This document shows positions 41,998 through 50,994 of a stretch of 64,000 bases of DNA, in pieces; positions within the stretch are counted from its first letter, which is position 1; each line of letters opens with the position of its first letter. The notes below the pieces were generated by a model. The model saw nothing but the letters and a program-made list of their open reading frames with translations. It was not told the DNA's origin and did not search any database. The position numbers and the translations under genes are program-made. Origin of the DNA: an uncultured Sphingomonadaceae bacterium (lineage in GTDB: Bacteria > Pseudomonadota > Alphaproteobacteria > Sphingomonadales > Sphingomonadaceae). The stretch covers positions 744,001-808,000 of the forward strand of contig CANKZR010000001.1 in NCBI GenBank assembly GCA_947488625.1, in the 5' to 3' direction.

Positions 41998-44067
41998 CTA
42001 GCTGGCATAGCCGAAGTCCGGGCTGCAGGCAGAGCCATCTTCCAACCAGTTCACCTCGTAAGTGGCAGGCACGGGGGCCTTGCGCGGTCCTGCGTAATCG
42101 AAGCCTGCGAAGTCCGCTTCACGATCCAGTTCGATGCGGGCCATGCTGTTATCGAAATCGGCAAGACGATCATTGTCCCGCTCGGCCAGGTCGGAGCTGA
42201 TCTCGCGGTGCTGGGTCCGGCTGATACGGATCATGCGGATCGAACCGTCACGCTTGTCGAACATGCGGCGATAGGTCGATCCATAGATCTGCGTGTCGAA
42301 CTGCGAGTTGTAGGACCAGTTTTCCGGGTCCGTGTCGCCTGGCAGGCGTACGGTGGTGACGTGGCAGGCGTAATTGTCTTCGTTCAGAAACGGGGCTTGC
42401 TGGTCCTGCCCGCTATCCCTTTGCCTGCGGGATGGCGGAGTGAACCCGCCGCCGGGCAGGGTGAGAGTTGCGCCGTCATCACTGCGATTGTCCCAGTCCG
42501 GCATGCCGGTGCCGACAATCTCCAGCACGCTGGCCTGTTTGTCCTTGTCGAATTGCCAGGTGACGGAGTCCACGCTGTCCCAGAAAGTCGATCCGGCCAT
42601 CTCGTTGCGAAAGGCGTTTTCCAGCTGGCTGTCCGTTACGGACGAGAACCGTACGTATTCGGCAAGGGCATCTATTCCGCGCGTTATGGTCTTCTGCCGT
42701 ATGCTGGCGGGCACATCCAGCCCTTCACGTGCATCGATTTCATACAGGGAGATGGTTTTGGGCTGCTCGAGCGGAAACCACTCCAGTTCCTCCAGTTCGG
42801 CGCCGCGATCGCCCAGCGGAAGCACCCAGCGATAGGGCAGGATGGGCCGCTGCAACGGCGTCACCACGCCCGGCATGGTGCCATCGAGCCAGTAGTGCTG
42901 TCCATCGATCGTGGCGCGCACGAGGACGTGATCGAACAGGCCGGGGCTGGGAAGCAAGGCGTCCAGCCCGTCGTCGATGCCGTTGTTGCTGACGAGCACC
43001 GCTTCGGCCTCGATGCCAAGTTCCTCCAACAGCGCCAGCAGCAGTGCGGTCTTGCCCTTGCAGTCGCCATAGCGCCGTTGCCAGGTCTCTTCCGCGCTTG
43101 CCGGGGTCATGGCCCCGGTATTGAGGCCGACGTAGACATAGCGAACCTGCTGCGCCACCAGCTCCAGCGCGGCGCTGGCACGCTCCATCGGCGTGTCGTT
43201 CGCGCGCGCGATGCGTGCCGCTTCCTGCGCCACCGGCGAATCTGCTGAAAGGGCGCTCGCATTGTCGAACAGCGTGTCGAAGCGCGAGGAGATCGCTGAC
43301 CAGCTTTCGAAATCGCTGAATTCCAGAACCCTTTGCCAATTGTACCGCGGCGGCGCATCGCGCGGCGGCACGAGGGGATCGGCAGAAACCGCCTGGATGG
43401 TAATGGCATTATCGCCGCGCGTTACGAAAGGCTCGAGATCCTGCGTCAGTCGGATCTGCGGCTTGTCGTCGGCATCTTCCCAGCTGAGGCTGAGGTGCAC
43501 GAGACCGGGCGCAGGCTCGGGCGCCAGCATCAGCAGGCCAAAGTCGCGGTCGGTCAACGTCGGGTTGCCGGTGGGCACGGTGTAGGCCAGTTCCAGTTCG
43601 TCCCCCACGCGCAGGTCCGGAACGCGCAGCACGGCGGTAAGCAGCCCGTCGATCATCGCGGCTTCGAGTTGATCCTCGCGGCGCAGGATTTCGAACGAAT
43701 TGTCTGCCAGCACGTCAATCGGCTCTTCGTCCCGGTGGATGCGCAGGCGATGAACGGTGGGCGGCCCCGCAGCCGGGTTCCAGGTGATTGCCACATTGCC
43801 CAGTTCCAGCGCGTTGGGATGCAGCAACCGTGCCTGCATCATGTTGTAGGTAAGCTGCTGATCGCCATCGAGATGGACTTGCGAATGCTGGCGCCGCCAG
43901 AACACTATTCCGCGTGCGTCTTCAGGTGCGTCTACGGGCTCGACGGTATCGACCCAGGATGGTGCCGGCCCCATCAGCACTTCCTGCGACTGGGCGAGGG
44001 CGGGCGTGGCGGTGGCAAGGGCGCTGGCGAAAAGCAGCGCGCGGCAGAGCGGCGGATGAATCGTCAT
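41998..44067 (-). CDS. DUF3857/transglutaminase-like exported protein
   Basis: A 689-residue protein with signal peptide (residues 1-25, ending TPALAQS), a DUF3857 beta-sandwich (about 60-215) and a transglutaminase-like domain (about 275-400) with the Cys in RRYGDCKGKTALL (about residue 334) and His/Asp probably in FDHVLVRATIDGQHYWLDGT. The C-terminal third is beta-rich. DUF3857-transglutaminase proteins are common in sphingomonads and Bacteroidetes, but their substrates are not known. Position beside a periplasmic M16 protease suggests a common role in envelope peptide processing (inference). Confidence 0.87.
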   Translation of the reverse strand: MTIHPPLCRALLFASALATATPALAQSQEVLMGPAPSWVDTVEPVDAPEDARGIVFWRRQHSQVHLDGDQQLTYNMMQARLLHPNALELGNVAITWNPAAGPPTVHRLRIHRDEEPIDVLADNSFEILRREDQLEAAMIDGLLTAVLRVPDLRVGDELELAYTVPTGNPTLTDRDFGLLMLAPEPAPGLVHLSLSWEDADDKPQIRLTQDLEPFVTRGDNAITIQAVSADPLVPPRDAPPRYNWQRVLEFSDFESWSAISSRFDTLFDNASALSADSPVAQEAARIARANDTPMERASAALELVAQQVRYVYVGLNTGAMTPASAEETWQRRYGDCKGKTALLLALLEELGIEAEAVLVSNNGIDDGLDALLPSPGLFDHVLVRATIDGQHYWLDGTMPGVVTPLQRPILPYRWVLPLGDRGAELEELEWFPLEQPKTISLYEIDAREGLDVPASIRQKTITRGIDALAEYVRFSSVTDSQLENAFRNEMAGSTFWDSVDSVTWQFDKDKQASVLEIVGTGMPDWDNRSDDGATLTLPGGGFTPPSRRQRDSGQDQQAPFLNEDNYACHVTTVRLPGDTDPENWSYNSQFDTQIYGSTYRRMFDKRDGSIRMIRISRTQHREISSDLAERDNDRLADFDNSMARIELDREADFAGFDYAGPRKAPVPATYEVNWLEDGSACSPDFGYAS

Positions 44068-44135
44068 CCGCGCATCATTGCCTAATCAGGATTGAAAACA
44101 ACCCCTTGCCGTGAAAAAGCCACGGCTCGTGGAAC

Positions 44136-44957
44136 TCAGTTCTTGGGTTTGGGGCCGCCCGGCTTTTGCGACGGGGTACGCAAACGAGAGCGGTGCGCAT
44201 CCATATCCAGCACTTCGCCAGGGCCGTTGTCCTCGCCCGAAAGCACGCCCAGACGCCGTGCGACTTCCTGGTAGGCTTCTTCTTCCCCGCCCAAGTCGCG
44301 GCGGAAGCGATCCTTGTCCAGCTTCTCTCCGCTGGTCATGTCCCACAGGCGGCAATTGTCCGGGCTGAATTCGTCGGCCAGGATCACGCGGCTGAAGTCG
44401 CCATCGAAAATGCGACCGAATTCCAGCTTGAAATCCACCAACCGGATATCGACGGCAGCGAACATGCCACTGAGGAAATCGTTGATGCGGATCGCCATGG
44501 CGGCGATATCCTGCATCTCTTCATGGCTGGCCCAGTTGAAGCAGGCGATATGTTCTTCCGCAACCAGCGGATCGCCCAGTGCATCGTCCTTCAGGTAATA
44601 TTCCAGCAGCGTGTGCGGCAGCATCTCGCCTTCTTCCACGCCCAACCGCTTAGAAATGGAGCCGGCTGCAACATTGCGCACGACCACTTCCAGCGGAATG
44701 ATCTCCACCTGCCGCACCAATTGCTCGCGCATGTTCAGGCGGCGGATGAAATGGGTGGGGATACCGATATGGGCAAGCCGGGTGAACACATACTCGCTGA
44801 TGCGGTTGTTGATCACGCCCTTGCCGTTGATCGTACCCTTCTTCTCGGCGTTGAAGGCGGTGGCATCATCCTTGAAATACTGGATGATAGTGCCCGGCTC
44901 TGGTCCTTCGTAAAGGATCTTGGCCTTGCCTTCGTAGATCTGGCGACGGCGGGACAT
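44136..44957 (-). CDS. purC: SAICAR synthetase
   Basis: A 273-residue Pur[50 protein letters not shown] and [14 protein letters not shown] are all family marks. It condenses CAIR with aspartate using ATP. A C-terminal tail of about 30 residues (from LGVLSGED) is longer than in E. coli PurC (237 residues). Its start lies 20 nt after a terminator-like hairpin (44978-45030), which may attenuate expression. purS and purQ follow on the same strand only after about 6.7 kb of unrelated genes. Confidence 0.97.
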   Translation of the reverse strand: MSRRRQIYEGKAKILYEGPEPGTIIQYFKDDATAFNAEKKGTINGKGVINNRISEYVFTRLAHIGIPTHFIRRLNMREQLVRQVEIIPLEVVVRNVAAGSISKRLGVEEGEMLPHTLLEYYLKDDALGDPLVAEEHIACFNWASHEEMQDIAAMAIRINDFLSGMFAAVDIRLVDFKLEFGRIFDGDFSRVILADEFSPDNCRLWDMTSGEKLDKDRFRRDLGGEEEAYQEVARRLGVLSGEDNGPGEVLDMDAHRSRLRTPSQKPGGPKPKN

Positions 44958-44977
44958 GGCAGCAACCTTTCAGCAGC

Positions 44978-45030
44978 AAAAAAGCGAGCGCCCCGGCGAC
45001 GCGAACGATGTTCACGGGGGGCCGGGGCGC
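44978..45030 (-). terminator. Terminator-like hairpin in the purC leader (possible attenuator)
   Basis: On the minus strand GCGCCCCGGC (45030-45021), a 23-nt loop and GCCGGGGCGC (44997-44988) form a perfect 10-bp GC-rich stem, followed by TCGC and six T (44983-44978). The loop holds a further small stem (GAAC/GTTC). The T run ends 20 nt before the purC ATG. No minus-strand gene lies directly upstream, so this is either an attenuator or the end of a short leader or small RNA. Confidence 0.65.
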
Positions 45031-45227
45031 GAAGAAGCACGGGCTATACACCGAACTCGGCGGCGGGGCAATCGGGCGAAAAAGTCAGGTGATTCGCAGC
45101 GTGAACAGTAGCGTTATGGCTGCGGTACTGTTGCTTTGTCCCGCGAAACCAATGTGCTGCGAATTCGTGTGATGCAGTTCAAAAAATCGTGATACCACTT
45201 CATCACCAATAACGGGGGATTTACGAT

Positions 45228-45632
45228 ATGAAGAAATTTGCATTCCTTGCAGTATTCGCGCTTGCGGCTTGCGGTGAAGCCGAAACAGAAGAGCCGATGG
45301 TCGAAGAAGAAGTCGCCATGGAAGAGCCTGCGGCTGAAGTCGCCATGGCTGCCGACGGCATGCCGATGGCCGGTACTTACGAGATTACCACGGCGGAAGG
45401 CGAAACCTACACGCAGGTTGTTTCGGAAGACGGCACTTATGTAAATACAATGCCCGACGGTTCCGAAGTAAACGGCACCTGGACATCCGAACGCCCGGAT
45501 CAGTGGTGCGGCGCGCGCGAAGATGAAGAAGTCGAATGTTCTACCGAAATGGTCGACGAAAATGGTGTGTGGACCTCGACTTCGGATAACGATCCCGAAG
45601 ACGTGGCCACTATCGTTCGCCTCGATTCCTGA
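45228..45632 (+). CDS. Small acidic lipoprotein, unknown function
   Basis: A 134-residue protein with a short lipoprotein signal (MKKFAFLAVFALAACGEA, lipidated Cys at residue 15), then a very acidic linker (EEPMVEEEVAMEEPAAEVAM), then a small beta-rich domain (GTYEITTAEGETYTQVVSED, then VNGTWTSERPDQWCGAREDEEVECSTEM) with two cysteines that could form a disulfide. GGGGGA lies upstream as ribosome binding site. I do not recognise a named family. It has its own promoter region and a terminator (45653-45688). Confidence 0.82.
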   Translation: MKKFAFLAVFALAACGEAETEEPMVEEEVAMEEPAAEVAMAADGMPMAGTYEITTAEGETYTQVVSEDGTYVNTMPDGSEVNGTWTSERPDQWCGAREDEEVECSTEMVDENGVWTSTSDNDPEDVATIVRLDS

Positions 45633-45652
45633 TTGTAGACATCATCCAATGC

Positions 45653-45688
45653 AAAGGGGCGCGGAACCTGCGGGTGCCGCGCCCCTTT
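45653..45688. terminator. Bidirectional terminator between convergent genes
   Basis: AAAGGGGCGCGG (45653-45664) pairs with CCGCGCCCCTTT (45677-45688), 12 bp with a 12-nt loop. The plus strand continues CTTATT, and A residues on the other arm supply T for the minus strand. It serves both the lipoprotein and the antiporter. Confidence 0.88.
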
Positions 45689-45689
45689 C

Positions 45690-47000
45690 TTATTCCAGTC
45701 CTCCGGGCGCGCGATCATCTTTGCCCGCACGGCCTTCGTGCGGAACCTTGCCGCGTTCGATCATCCGGCCCAGCGTCATGCGCTGCACCAGCACGCTGAA
45801 CAGCACCGCGCCGAATGTGGCGGCGAGCAGCAGATCCCTTACAGGGCCTGCGGGTAGCGACAGCGCCAGCGCGATGGAAATGCCGCCGCGCAGGCCGCCC
45901 CACCATAATACTCCCCAGGCGCCATCCGCCTTCGGCTTTGCCGCGGGCACCACCTTGGTCGACAGCGTTACCGCCGCAGCACGGGCGAACAGCGTGATGG
46001 GAATGGCAGCCAGCATCAGCAGGCTTTCGTCCACGCCGGGCACCAACACGATCATCTCCAGCCCGATCAGCAGGAACAGCACCGAGTTGAGCAGTTCGTC
46101 CACCACTTCCCAGAAGCGGACGACGTACTCTCGCGTGATATCGCTCATCGCGTAGGTGACACCGTAGTTGCCGATCAGCAGACCTGCCACCGCCATCGCC
46201 AGCGGGCCGGAGATATGCAGCGCGGTGCACAGGGCATAGCCGCCCATCACCACGGCCAACGTGATGGTCACCTCCAGCGCGTATTCATCCATCGATCGCA
46301 TGGCGCGAAAGCCGACGTAGCCAAACACCAGCCCCACCAGCAGGCCGCCGCCTGCCTCGATCAGGAACAGGCGCGCGCCTTCTGCAATGCTGAATTCGGT
46401 GCCCGTTACTGCCGCACCAAGCAGGATGGTGAACACCACGATGCCCACGCCATCATTGAACAGGCTTTCGCCCGCAACGCTGGCCTGAAGGCTTTCGTCC
46501 ACCTTCTCCTCTTTCAATACGCCCAGCACGGCAACGGGATCGGTGGGCGCGATCAATGCGCCGAAAACGAAATACCAGATGATCGCGAGATCAAGGCCGA
46601 GCAGAAGACCAAGACCCCAGGTCAGCAGGCCCACGATCACGGTCGAGAATAACACGCCGACCGTCGAGAGCAGCAGTACGGGCAGCCAGTCCGCCTTCAG
46701 TCTGTCGAGATCCACATGCAACGCGCCGGCAAACAGCAGGAAGCTGAGCATGCCCTGCAGCAGCGTATCGGTGAAGTTCATCTCCACCAGCAAGCGGGCA
46801 ACCGTATCGTCCAGCGTGATGCCGGGCAGAACGGCATTGGCCACCAGCAAGCCGACGGCTGCAATCGCGCCCATGGCGGTAAGCCCCACGACATGGGGCA
46901 GCTTTATAAAATGATGGTTGAGCCAGCCCAGAAATGCACTGGCCACCACCAGCATGGCGGCAAGATCGAAGGGAGAGAGCCCGGCGCTTTCGTGTTCCAT
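45690..47000 (-). CDS. Cation:proton antiporter, CPA1/NhaP type
   Basis: A 436-residue membrane protein with about twelve hydrophobic helices. The CPA1 motifs are present: ALIAPTDPVAVLGVLK (helix 4-5 region) and ASVAGESLFNDGVGIVVF with the essential Asn-Asp pair. WWGGLRGGISIALALSLP is the conserved late motif. It exchanges Na+ or K+ for H+ across the inner membrane. The short hydrophilic C-terminus (KVPHEGRAGKDDRAP) lacks a TrkA-C domain. It converges with the lipoprotein gene over a shared terminator. Confidence 0.92.
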   Translation of the reverse strand: MEHESAGLSPFDLAAMLVVASAFLGWLNHHFIKLPHVVGLTAMGAIAAVGLLVANAVLPGITLDDTVARLLVEMNFTDTLLQGMLSFLLFAGALHVDLDRLKADWLPVLLLSTVGVLFSTVIVGLLTWGLGLLLGLDLAIIWYFVFGALIAPTDPVAVLGVLKEEKVDESLQASVAGESLFNDGVGIVVFTILLGAAVTGTEFSIAEGARLFLIEAGGGLLVGLVFGYVGFRAMRSMDEYALEVTITLAVVMGGYALCTALHISGPLAMAVAGLLIGNYGVTYAMSDITREYVVRFWEVVDELLNSVLFLLIGLEMIVLVPGVDESLLMLAAIPITLFARAAAVTLSTKVVPAAKPKADGAWGVLWWGGLRGGISIALALSLPAGPVRDLLLAATFGAVLFSVLVQRMTLGRMIERGKVPHEGRAGKDDRAPGGLE

Positions 47001-47032
47001 CGCGAAGGCTTAGCCGCGCCGGACCCGAAATC

Positions 47033-47635
47033 CTACCCTGCCAGCTTGGCTGCCGTGTTCGCCACGCGCTTGCCGAGGTATTTCGCGCCATCGATCTCGT
47101 CCGCGCTCGGCTGGCGACTGCCGTCCGGCCCGGCGATGGTGGTGGCGCCGTAGGGTGCGCCGCCTTTCACCGCGTCCACGCCGTTCTGGCCTTCGAACCC
47201 GTAATCCAGCCCGATAATGGTCATGCCAAAATGCATGAGGTTGGTGATCATGGAGAATAGCGTGGTCTCCTGCCCGCCGTGTTGCGAATTGCTGCTGGTG
47301 AAGACTGCGCCCGGCTTGCCGATCAGTGCGCCCGACGCCCACACGCCGCCGCAGGTATCGAGGAAGGCTGCCATCTGGCTGGGTAGGCGGCCAAAGCGGG
47401 TGGGCGCGCCCACCACCATACCGTCATAGTCGCCAAGCACGTCCGGCCCCTCGATCAGCGGATGATCCTCGTTCGCCTGGAAGCCGAAGGTCTTTACCAC
47501 CTCTTCCGGTGCGGTTTCGGGCACGCGGCGAATGTCCGCCTCGTGGCCCGCGTCGCGGATGCCATCTGCCACGGCCTCCGCCATGGTCGAGATATGTCCG
47601 TAGGAAGAATAGTAGAGCACGAGGATGCGAGCCAT
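47033..47635 (-). CDS. wrbA: NAD(P)H:quinone oxidoreductase, type IV (WrbA)
   Basis: A 200-residue flavodoxin-like WrbA. The FMN phosphate loop is [14 protein letters not shown] near the N-terminus, with [13 protein letters not shown] and [12 protein letters not shown] as further family motifs. It reduces quinones by two electrons and avoids semiquinone radicals. The ATG at 47635 begins MARILVLYY; the longer open frame upstream does not fit. It is divergent from the cNMP-flavoprotein, with a 215-bp gap containing a TTGAC/GTCAA dyad. Confidence 0.95.
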   Translation of the reverse strand: MARILVLYYSSYGHISTMAEAVADGIRDAGHEADIRRVPETAPEEVVKTFGFQANEDHPLIEGPDVLGDYDGMVVGAPTRFGRLPSQMAAFLDTCGGVWASGALIGKPGAVFTSSNSQHGGQETTLFSMITNLMHFGMTIIGLDYGFEGQNGVDAVKGGAPYGATTIAGPDGSRQPSADEIDGAKYLGKRVANTAAKLAG

Positions 47636-47850
47636 GATGGTCCTTTCGCTTGACAGGAAGGCAGCCGCGCGGCGCTGTTCGGTCAAGGAAACGCGCGCGC
47701 GGACTGGTGTTGTACGCCTATGGAATGACGGGCTTGCCCTACAGGTTCCGCGATTGCGCCGGGGTTCTTTGACGCGAGACCGGAAAACAGCTTGCAACCT
47801 GCCGCGGCTTGTTTCGTTACCTTGCGACTGGCTTAGCGGGAAACGATTGC

Positions 47851-49482
47851 ATGGAAACCATAGGCGCCGATCTCGAAACGATGAAGCGGGTTCCGCTGAG
47901 CGAACACCACGTCTCCATGATCCGCGAGATCGGGACAGAGCGCACCTATGCCGCAGGCGACAACATTGCCGATGTCGGCGATGCCATGACGGAGTTTCTC
48001 TACGTCCTGGAAGGCGAGATCGAGGTGGTCGATCCCTATACGGACGGGCGACTGGTCGAAAGCTCTATCGGACCCACGCAGTTCATGGGCGAGATCGGTT
48101 TTCTCAACGCCGGAAGCTGGACCCTGCCGATGCGCGCGGCCCAGGATACCCGCGTGATCGTTGCCCCGCGCGAGGACATGCTGACCCTGATGCGGCGCGT
48201 TCCTGAACTTTCCGACCATATCATCACCGTATTCGCGGCACGGCGGCGGCGCACGTTCGAGGAAAACCGCAGCTCTATCAAACTCATCGGTGCGGACCGT
48301 GATGCAGCAGTGCAGAGCGTGGAGAGCTTCCTTCGGCGCAATCGGGTGCCCTACCAGGCTTTCGATCTCGAAGGGTCGGACAACGAGAGCGTCGAGCTGT
48401 GCACGCTTGCCGACCATACGCCCGCTGTCATCTTCAACCGTGATGAAGTGATCGACGATCCCACCCCGCGCAAGATCGCCCACCGTCTGGGGCTGGATCT
48501 GAATATCTGCGACGATAACAGCTATGACGTGCTGATTGTCGGTGGCGGGCCGGGCGGCGTGGCGGCAGCTGTCTACGCCGGGGCAGAAGGGCTGTGCGCC
48601 CTGCTGATTGAGGATACCGCCATCGGCGGACAGGCAGGCACATCCAGCCGGATAGAAAACTACATGGGTTTCCCCACCGGCATTTCCGGCTCCGATCTTG
48701 TCTACCGGGGCGAGATACAGGCCCTGAAATTCGGCACGCGCTTCGTCATGCCGCGCCGGGTGGTCGACCTGTCAAAGCGCGCGGACGGGCAGTTTTGCGC
48801 CACGATGGACGATGGCGGGGAAATTTGCGCGCGCACCGTGGTGGTGGCGACAGGCGTACAATACCGCCGCTTGCCGATAGACCGGCTGGACGAGTTCGAA
48901 GGCGCGGGCGTCTATTACGCGGCGACCGACATGGAGGCGCGTTTCTGCCGTGAAAGCGATGCCGTTGTGGTTGGTGGCGGCAATTCGGCGGGACAGGCGG
49001 CAATGTTCCTCAGCCGCAGTGCGTCGCACGTTCACCTGGTGGTGCGCGGGGACAGCCTTGCTTCCTCGATGAGCGATTACCTCAGTCACCGGCTGGAGAA
49101 CGACCCGGCGATCACCATCCACTATCAGACCGAAGTCGCCGCCCTGCATGGAGACGATCGGCTGACCGGTGTCACACTGACCGGTCCTGAAGGCGATACC
49201 GAAGTGGACACGAAGGGGCTTTTCATCATGATCGGCGCGGCGCCCAACACCGGCTGGTTGAACGACATGGCCAAGCTGGACGAACGCGGCTTCGTGGTTA
49301 CCGGAGAAGCGGCGGGCGCCGCCAGCCAGTACGAAACGTCGACACCGGGTATCTATGCCATCGGCGACGTTCGTTCGGGCTCGGTCAAGCGCGTGGCCAG
49401 CGCCGTGGGTGAGGGATCGGTGGTGATCTCTGCGGCGTGGAACCACGTGGCGGCTCAACTGGACGCTGAAGACACAGACTGA
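47851..49482 (+). CDS. Cyclic-nucleotide-binding domain/thioredoxin reductase-like flavoprotein
   Basis: A 543-residue fusion. Residues about 12-135 form a cNMP-binding (CRP-like) domain: [20 protein letters not shown], then [19 protein letters not shown]. Residues about 145-215 resemble a thioredoxin-like spacer ([20 protein letters not shown]) without a CxxC. A thioredoxin reductase-like module follows: FAD motif [13 protein letters not shown] (about 230), second nucleotide motif [13 protein letters not shown] (about 372), and a C-terminal [23 protein letters not shown]. The redox CATC of TrxR reads AATD here (about 355), so it cannot act as classical TrxR. A ferredoxin- or quinone-linked role gated by a nucleotide is possible. 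Confidence 0.9.
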   Translation: METIGADLETMKRVPLSEHHVSMIREIGTERTYAAGDNIADVGDAMTEFLYVLEGEIEVVDPYTDGRLVESSIGPTQFMGEIGFLNAGSWTLPMRAAQDTRVIVAPREDMLTLMRRVPELSDHIITVFAARRRRTFEENRSSIKLIGADRDAAVQSVESFLRRNRVPYQAFDLEGSDNESVELCTLADHTPAVIFNRDEVIDDPTPRKIAHRLGLDLNICDDNSYDVLIVGGGPGGVAAAVYAGAEGLCALLIEDTAIGGQAGTSSRIENYMGFPTGISGSDLVYRGEIQALKFGTRFVMPRRVVDLSKRADGQFCATMDDGGEICARTVVVATGVQYRRLPIDRLDEFEGAGVYYAATDMEARFCRESDAVVVGGGNSAGQAAMFLSRSASHVHLVVRGDSLASSMSDYLSHRLENDPAITIHYQTEVAALHGDDRLTGVTLTGPEGDTEVDTKGLFIMIGAAPNTGWLNDMAKLDERGFVVTGEAAGAASQYETSTPGIYAIGDVRSGSVKRVASAVGEGSVVISAAWNHVAAQLDAEDTD

Positions 49483-49598
49483 CGCGCTTCGATCTGCGCG
49501 ATCACGCACCCGCTAAGGAGCGCAAGGCCGCCCGAGCCAATGCGAGGAAAGCCAAGCGGGCGGAGGCCCGCGCCCGGCGTCTGAGGGCTAAAGAAGAA

Positions 49599-49673
49599 TG
49601 GTGCCCGGGGGCGGATTCGAACCACCGACACGACGATTTTCAGTCGTCTGCTCTACCCCTGAGCTACCCAGGC
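49599..49673 (-). tRNA. tRNA-Phe (GAA)
   Basis: On the minus strand it begins GCCTGGGTAGCTCAGGGG and folds cleanly: acceptor GCCTGGG/CCCGGGC (one G-U), D stem GCTC/GAGC, anticodon stem GACGA/TCGTC with loop CTGAAAA (anticodon GAA), T arm GGTGG-TTCGAAT-CCGCC, and an encoded CCA. The full length is 75 nt. It sits between the flavoprotein and yacG. Confidence 0.97.
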
Positions 49674-49763
49674 AATCTTGAGGCTGCGAGCGGCAGTTGC
49701 CTGGCTCGCGGTCAAGGGAAGCGCGCCTATGGCGAACCCTCGTGCGCTTGGCAAGACCCCAAT

Positions 49764-49928
49764 TCAGTCTTCGGTCGCAATATCTTCCGGTGCGGCCGGC
49801 GGGCCGGTCACGGTGTAGCCATCGTTGAACCACTGCGCCAGGTCACGGTCGCGGCAGCGGCTGGAACAGAAGGGGCTGAATTCCTCCGTGCGAGGTTTCT
49901 TGCAAATGGGGCAGGGTCTCTTGGTCAT
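49764..49928 (-). CDS. yacG: DNA gyrase inhibitor YacG (zinc ribbon)
   Basis: A 54-residue protein with the YacG zinc motif CPICKKP...FCSSRCRDRDLAQWF and the typical W-F-N-D-G-Y end. YacG binds GyrB and inhibits gyrase in E. coli. The ATG at 49928 overlaps the end of the RNase E/G-like gene by 4 bp (49925-49928), so it is translated with it. Confidence 0.92.
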   Translation of the reverse strand: MTKRPCPICKKPRTEEFSPFCSSRCRDRDLAQWFNDGYTVTGPPAAPEDIATED

Positions 49929-50899
49929 CGCGCTACAATCTGGGCGTGCGGTGCGTCCATCGCAAGATGGGGATCGGGCCTTGTCGACACGTCTTTCCCC
50001 GTCCGGCGACGCAATTTGTCCAGCCAATTGTCGGACAAGTGCGCAATCACGGAGGGATGCGCGGCCAGTTCGACGATGCCTGCACCCTCCAGTTGTTCCG
50101 CTCGACGCAGCAGTTGCCGGGCGGCGAAGGCGGCGCGGTGATAGGTGGCGCGCTGGAGCAGCGAGGGTCGTTCGAGGCGGGAGATCAACTGCACGAAGCC
50201 AAAGCCGTTCATGGCCGTGCGTTCATGCGGCCATCGCGACAGTTCATCTGCCAGAGCGGAATCGACCGCCCGACGATCTTCCTTGGCAGGCAGGGTGGGG
50301 AAGTCGATCCCCAGATTGCCGCGCAAGTCGAGTCGCTGCACCGCCTCACCAATTGCCTTTGCAGCGGCCAGCGCCAGGTCGCGCGGCGGCAGATCGCCAT
50401 CCACATCGCATACGGTCATCGCCGGGGTGCAGGCAAAATGCAGCGTGCCGCCGGTAAAATCGACATGGCCGTCCATCGCATCACCCACCAGATCATCCCA
50501 GTCGCAATCGGGGAAGATGCGCACGATGCGTACGGCGTGGCCCGCAGCGGTCAGCCCTTCCGCCAGCGATGGCGCGGCACGCGGTGGGGCATCGGTAGGG
50601 CGGGCTTGCGCATGTTTGGCGCGGCCTGCCTCCGCCAAAGCGGGGCGCAAGATCTGCAGGCGGATAGGGGCGCCCTCGACTGCATCTTTCGGCAGGCGAT
50701 CGACCAGAGCAATCTGACCATTTTCGAATGTCGCGGTTCCCCGGCGCGAACCCTTGCGCCGTGATGTGAGAGTGGCCTCTTCGACAAGGCCGGTGGACAG
50801 TCCACCGGGCCAGACGACCATGGCTTCGGCGATGCGGGTTCCCTCCAGCCGAATCGCGCGATGCTCGCCGATTCCTTCCTCGAGGAACCACTCAGCCAT
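49925..50899 (-). CDS. RNase E/G-like protein, short form
   Basis: A 324-residue protein related to ribonuclease E/G. The N-terminal 100 residues are a reduced S1-like region (MAEWFLEEGIGEHRAIRLEG). The catalytic DNase I-like part retains the two Asp positions (VCDVDGDLP and LGIDFPTLP) and an ending ERPSLLQRATY. It lacks the Zn-link CPxC and is much shorter than RNase G (about 490 residues), so activity is uncertain. It lies between maf and yacG, an order I believe is usual in sphingomonads. The ATG at 50899 is preferred over a TTG two codons upstream. Confidence 0.82.
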   Translation of the reverse strand: MAEWFLEEGIGEHRAIRLEGTRIAEAMVVWPGGLSTGLVEEATLTSRRKGSRRGTATFENGQIALVDRLPKDAVEGAPIRLQILRPALAEAGRAKHAQARPTDAPPRAAPSLAEGLTAAGHAVRIVRIFPDCDWDDLVGDAMDGHVDFTGGTLHFACTPAMTVCDVDGDLPPRDLALAAAKAIGEAVQRLDLRGNLGIDFPTLPAKEDRRAVDSALADELSRWPHERTAMNGFGFVQLISRLERPSLLQRATYHRAAFAARQLLRRAEQLEGAGIVELAAHPSVIAHLSDNWLDKLRRRTGKDVSTRPDPHLAMDAPHAQIVAR

Positions 50900-50994
50900 T
50901 GGCAAAGAGCCCGGATTTGAGACTCACACTATCCCCTGCATTTCGGCAAGTTTCGCTCCCCTTCCGCATGCGGGAGGGGTTGGGGGTAGGCAGG

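Noticed and set aside
44813..45051. Leader peptide upstream of purC (short minus-strand frames)
   Set aside because: The frames run into purC in the wrong phase without a stop before it and show no run of a regulatory codon, so a classical ribosome-stalling peptide is not supported.
49599..49673. tRNA-Phe as an integration site (attB) with flanking island
   Set aside because: No integrase, direct repeat of the tRNA end or foreign genes were found on either side.
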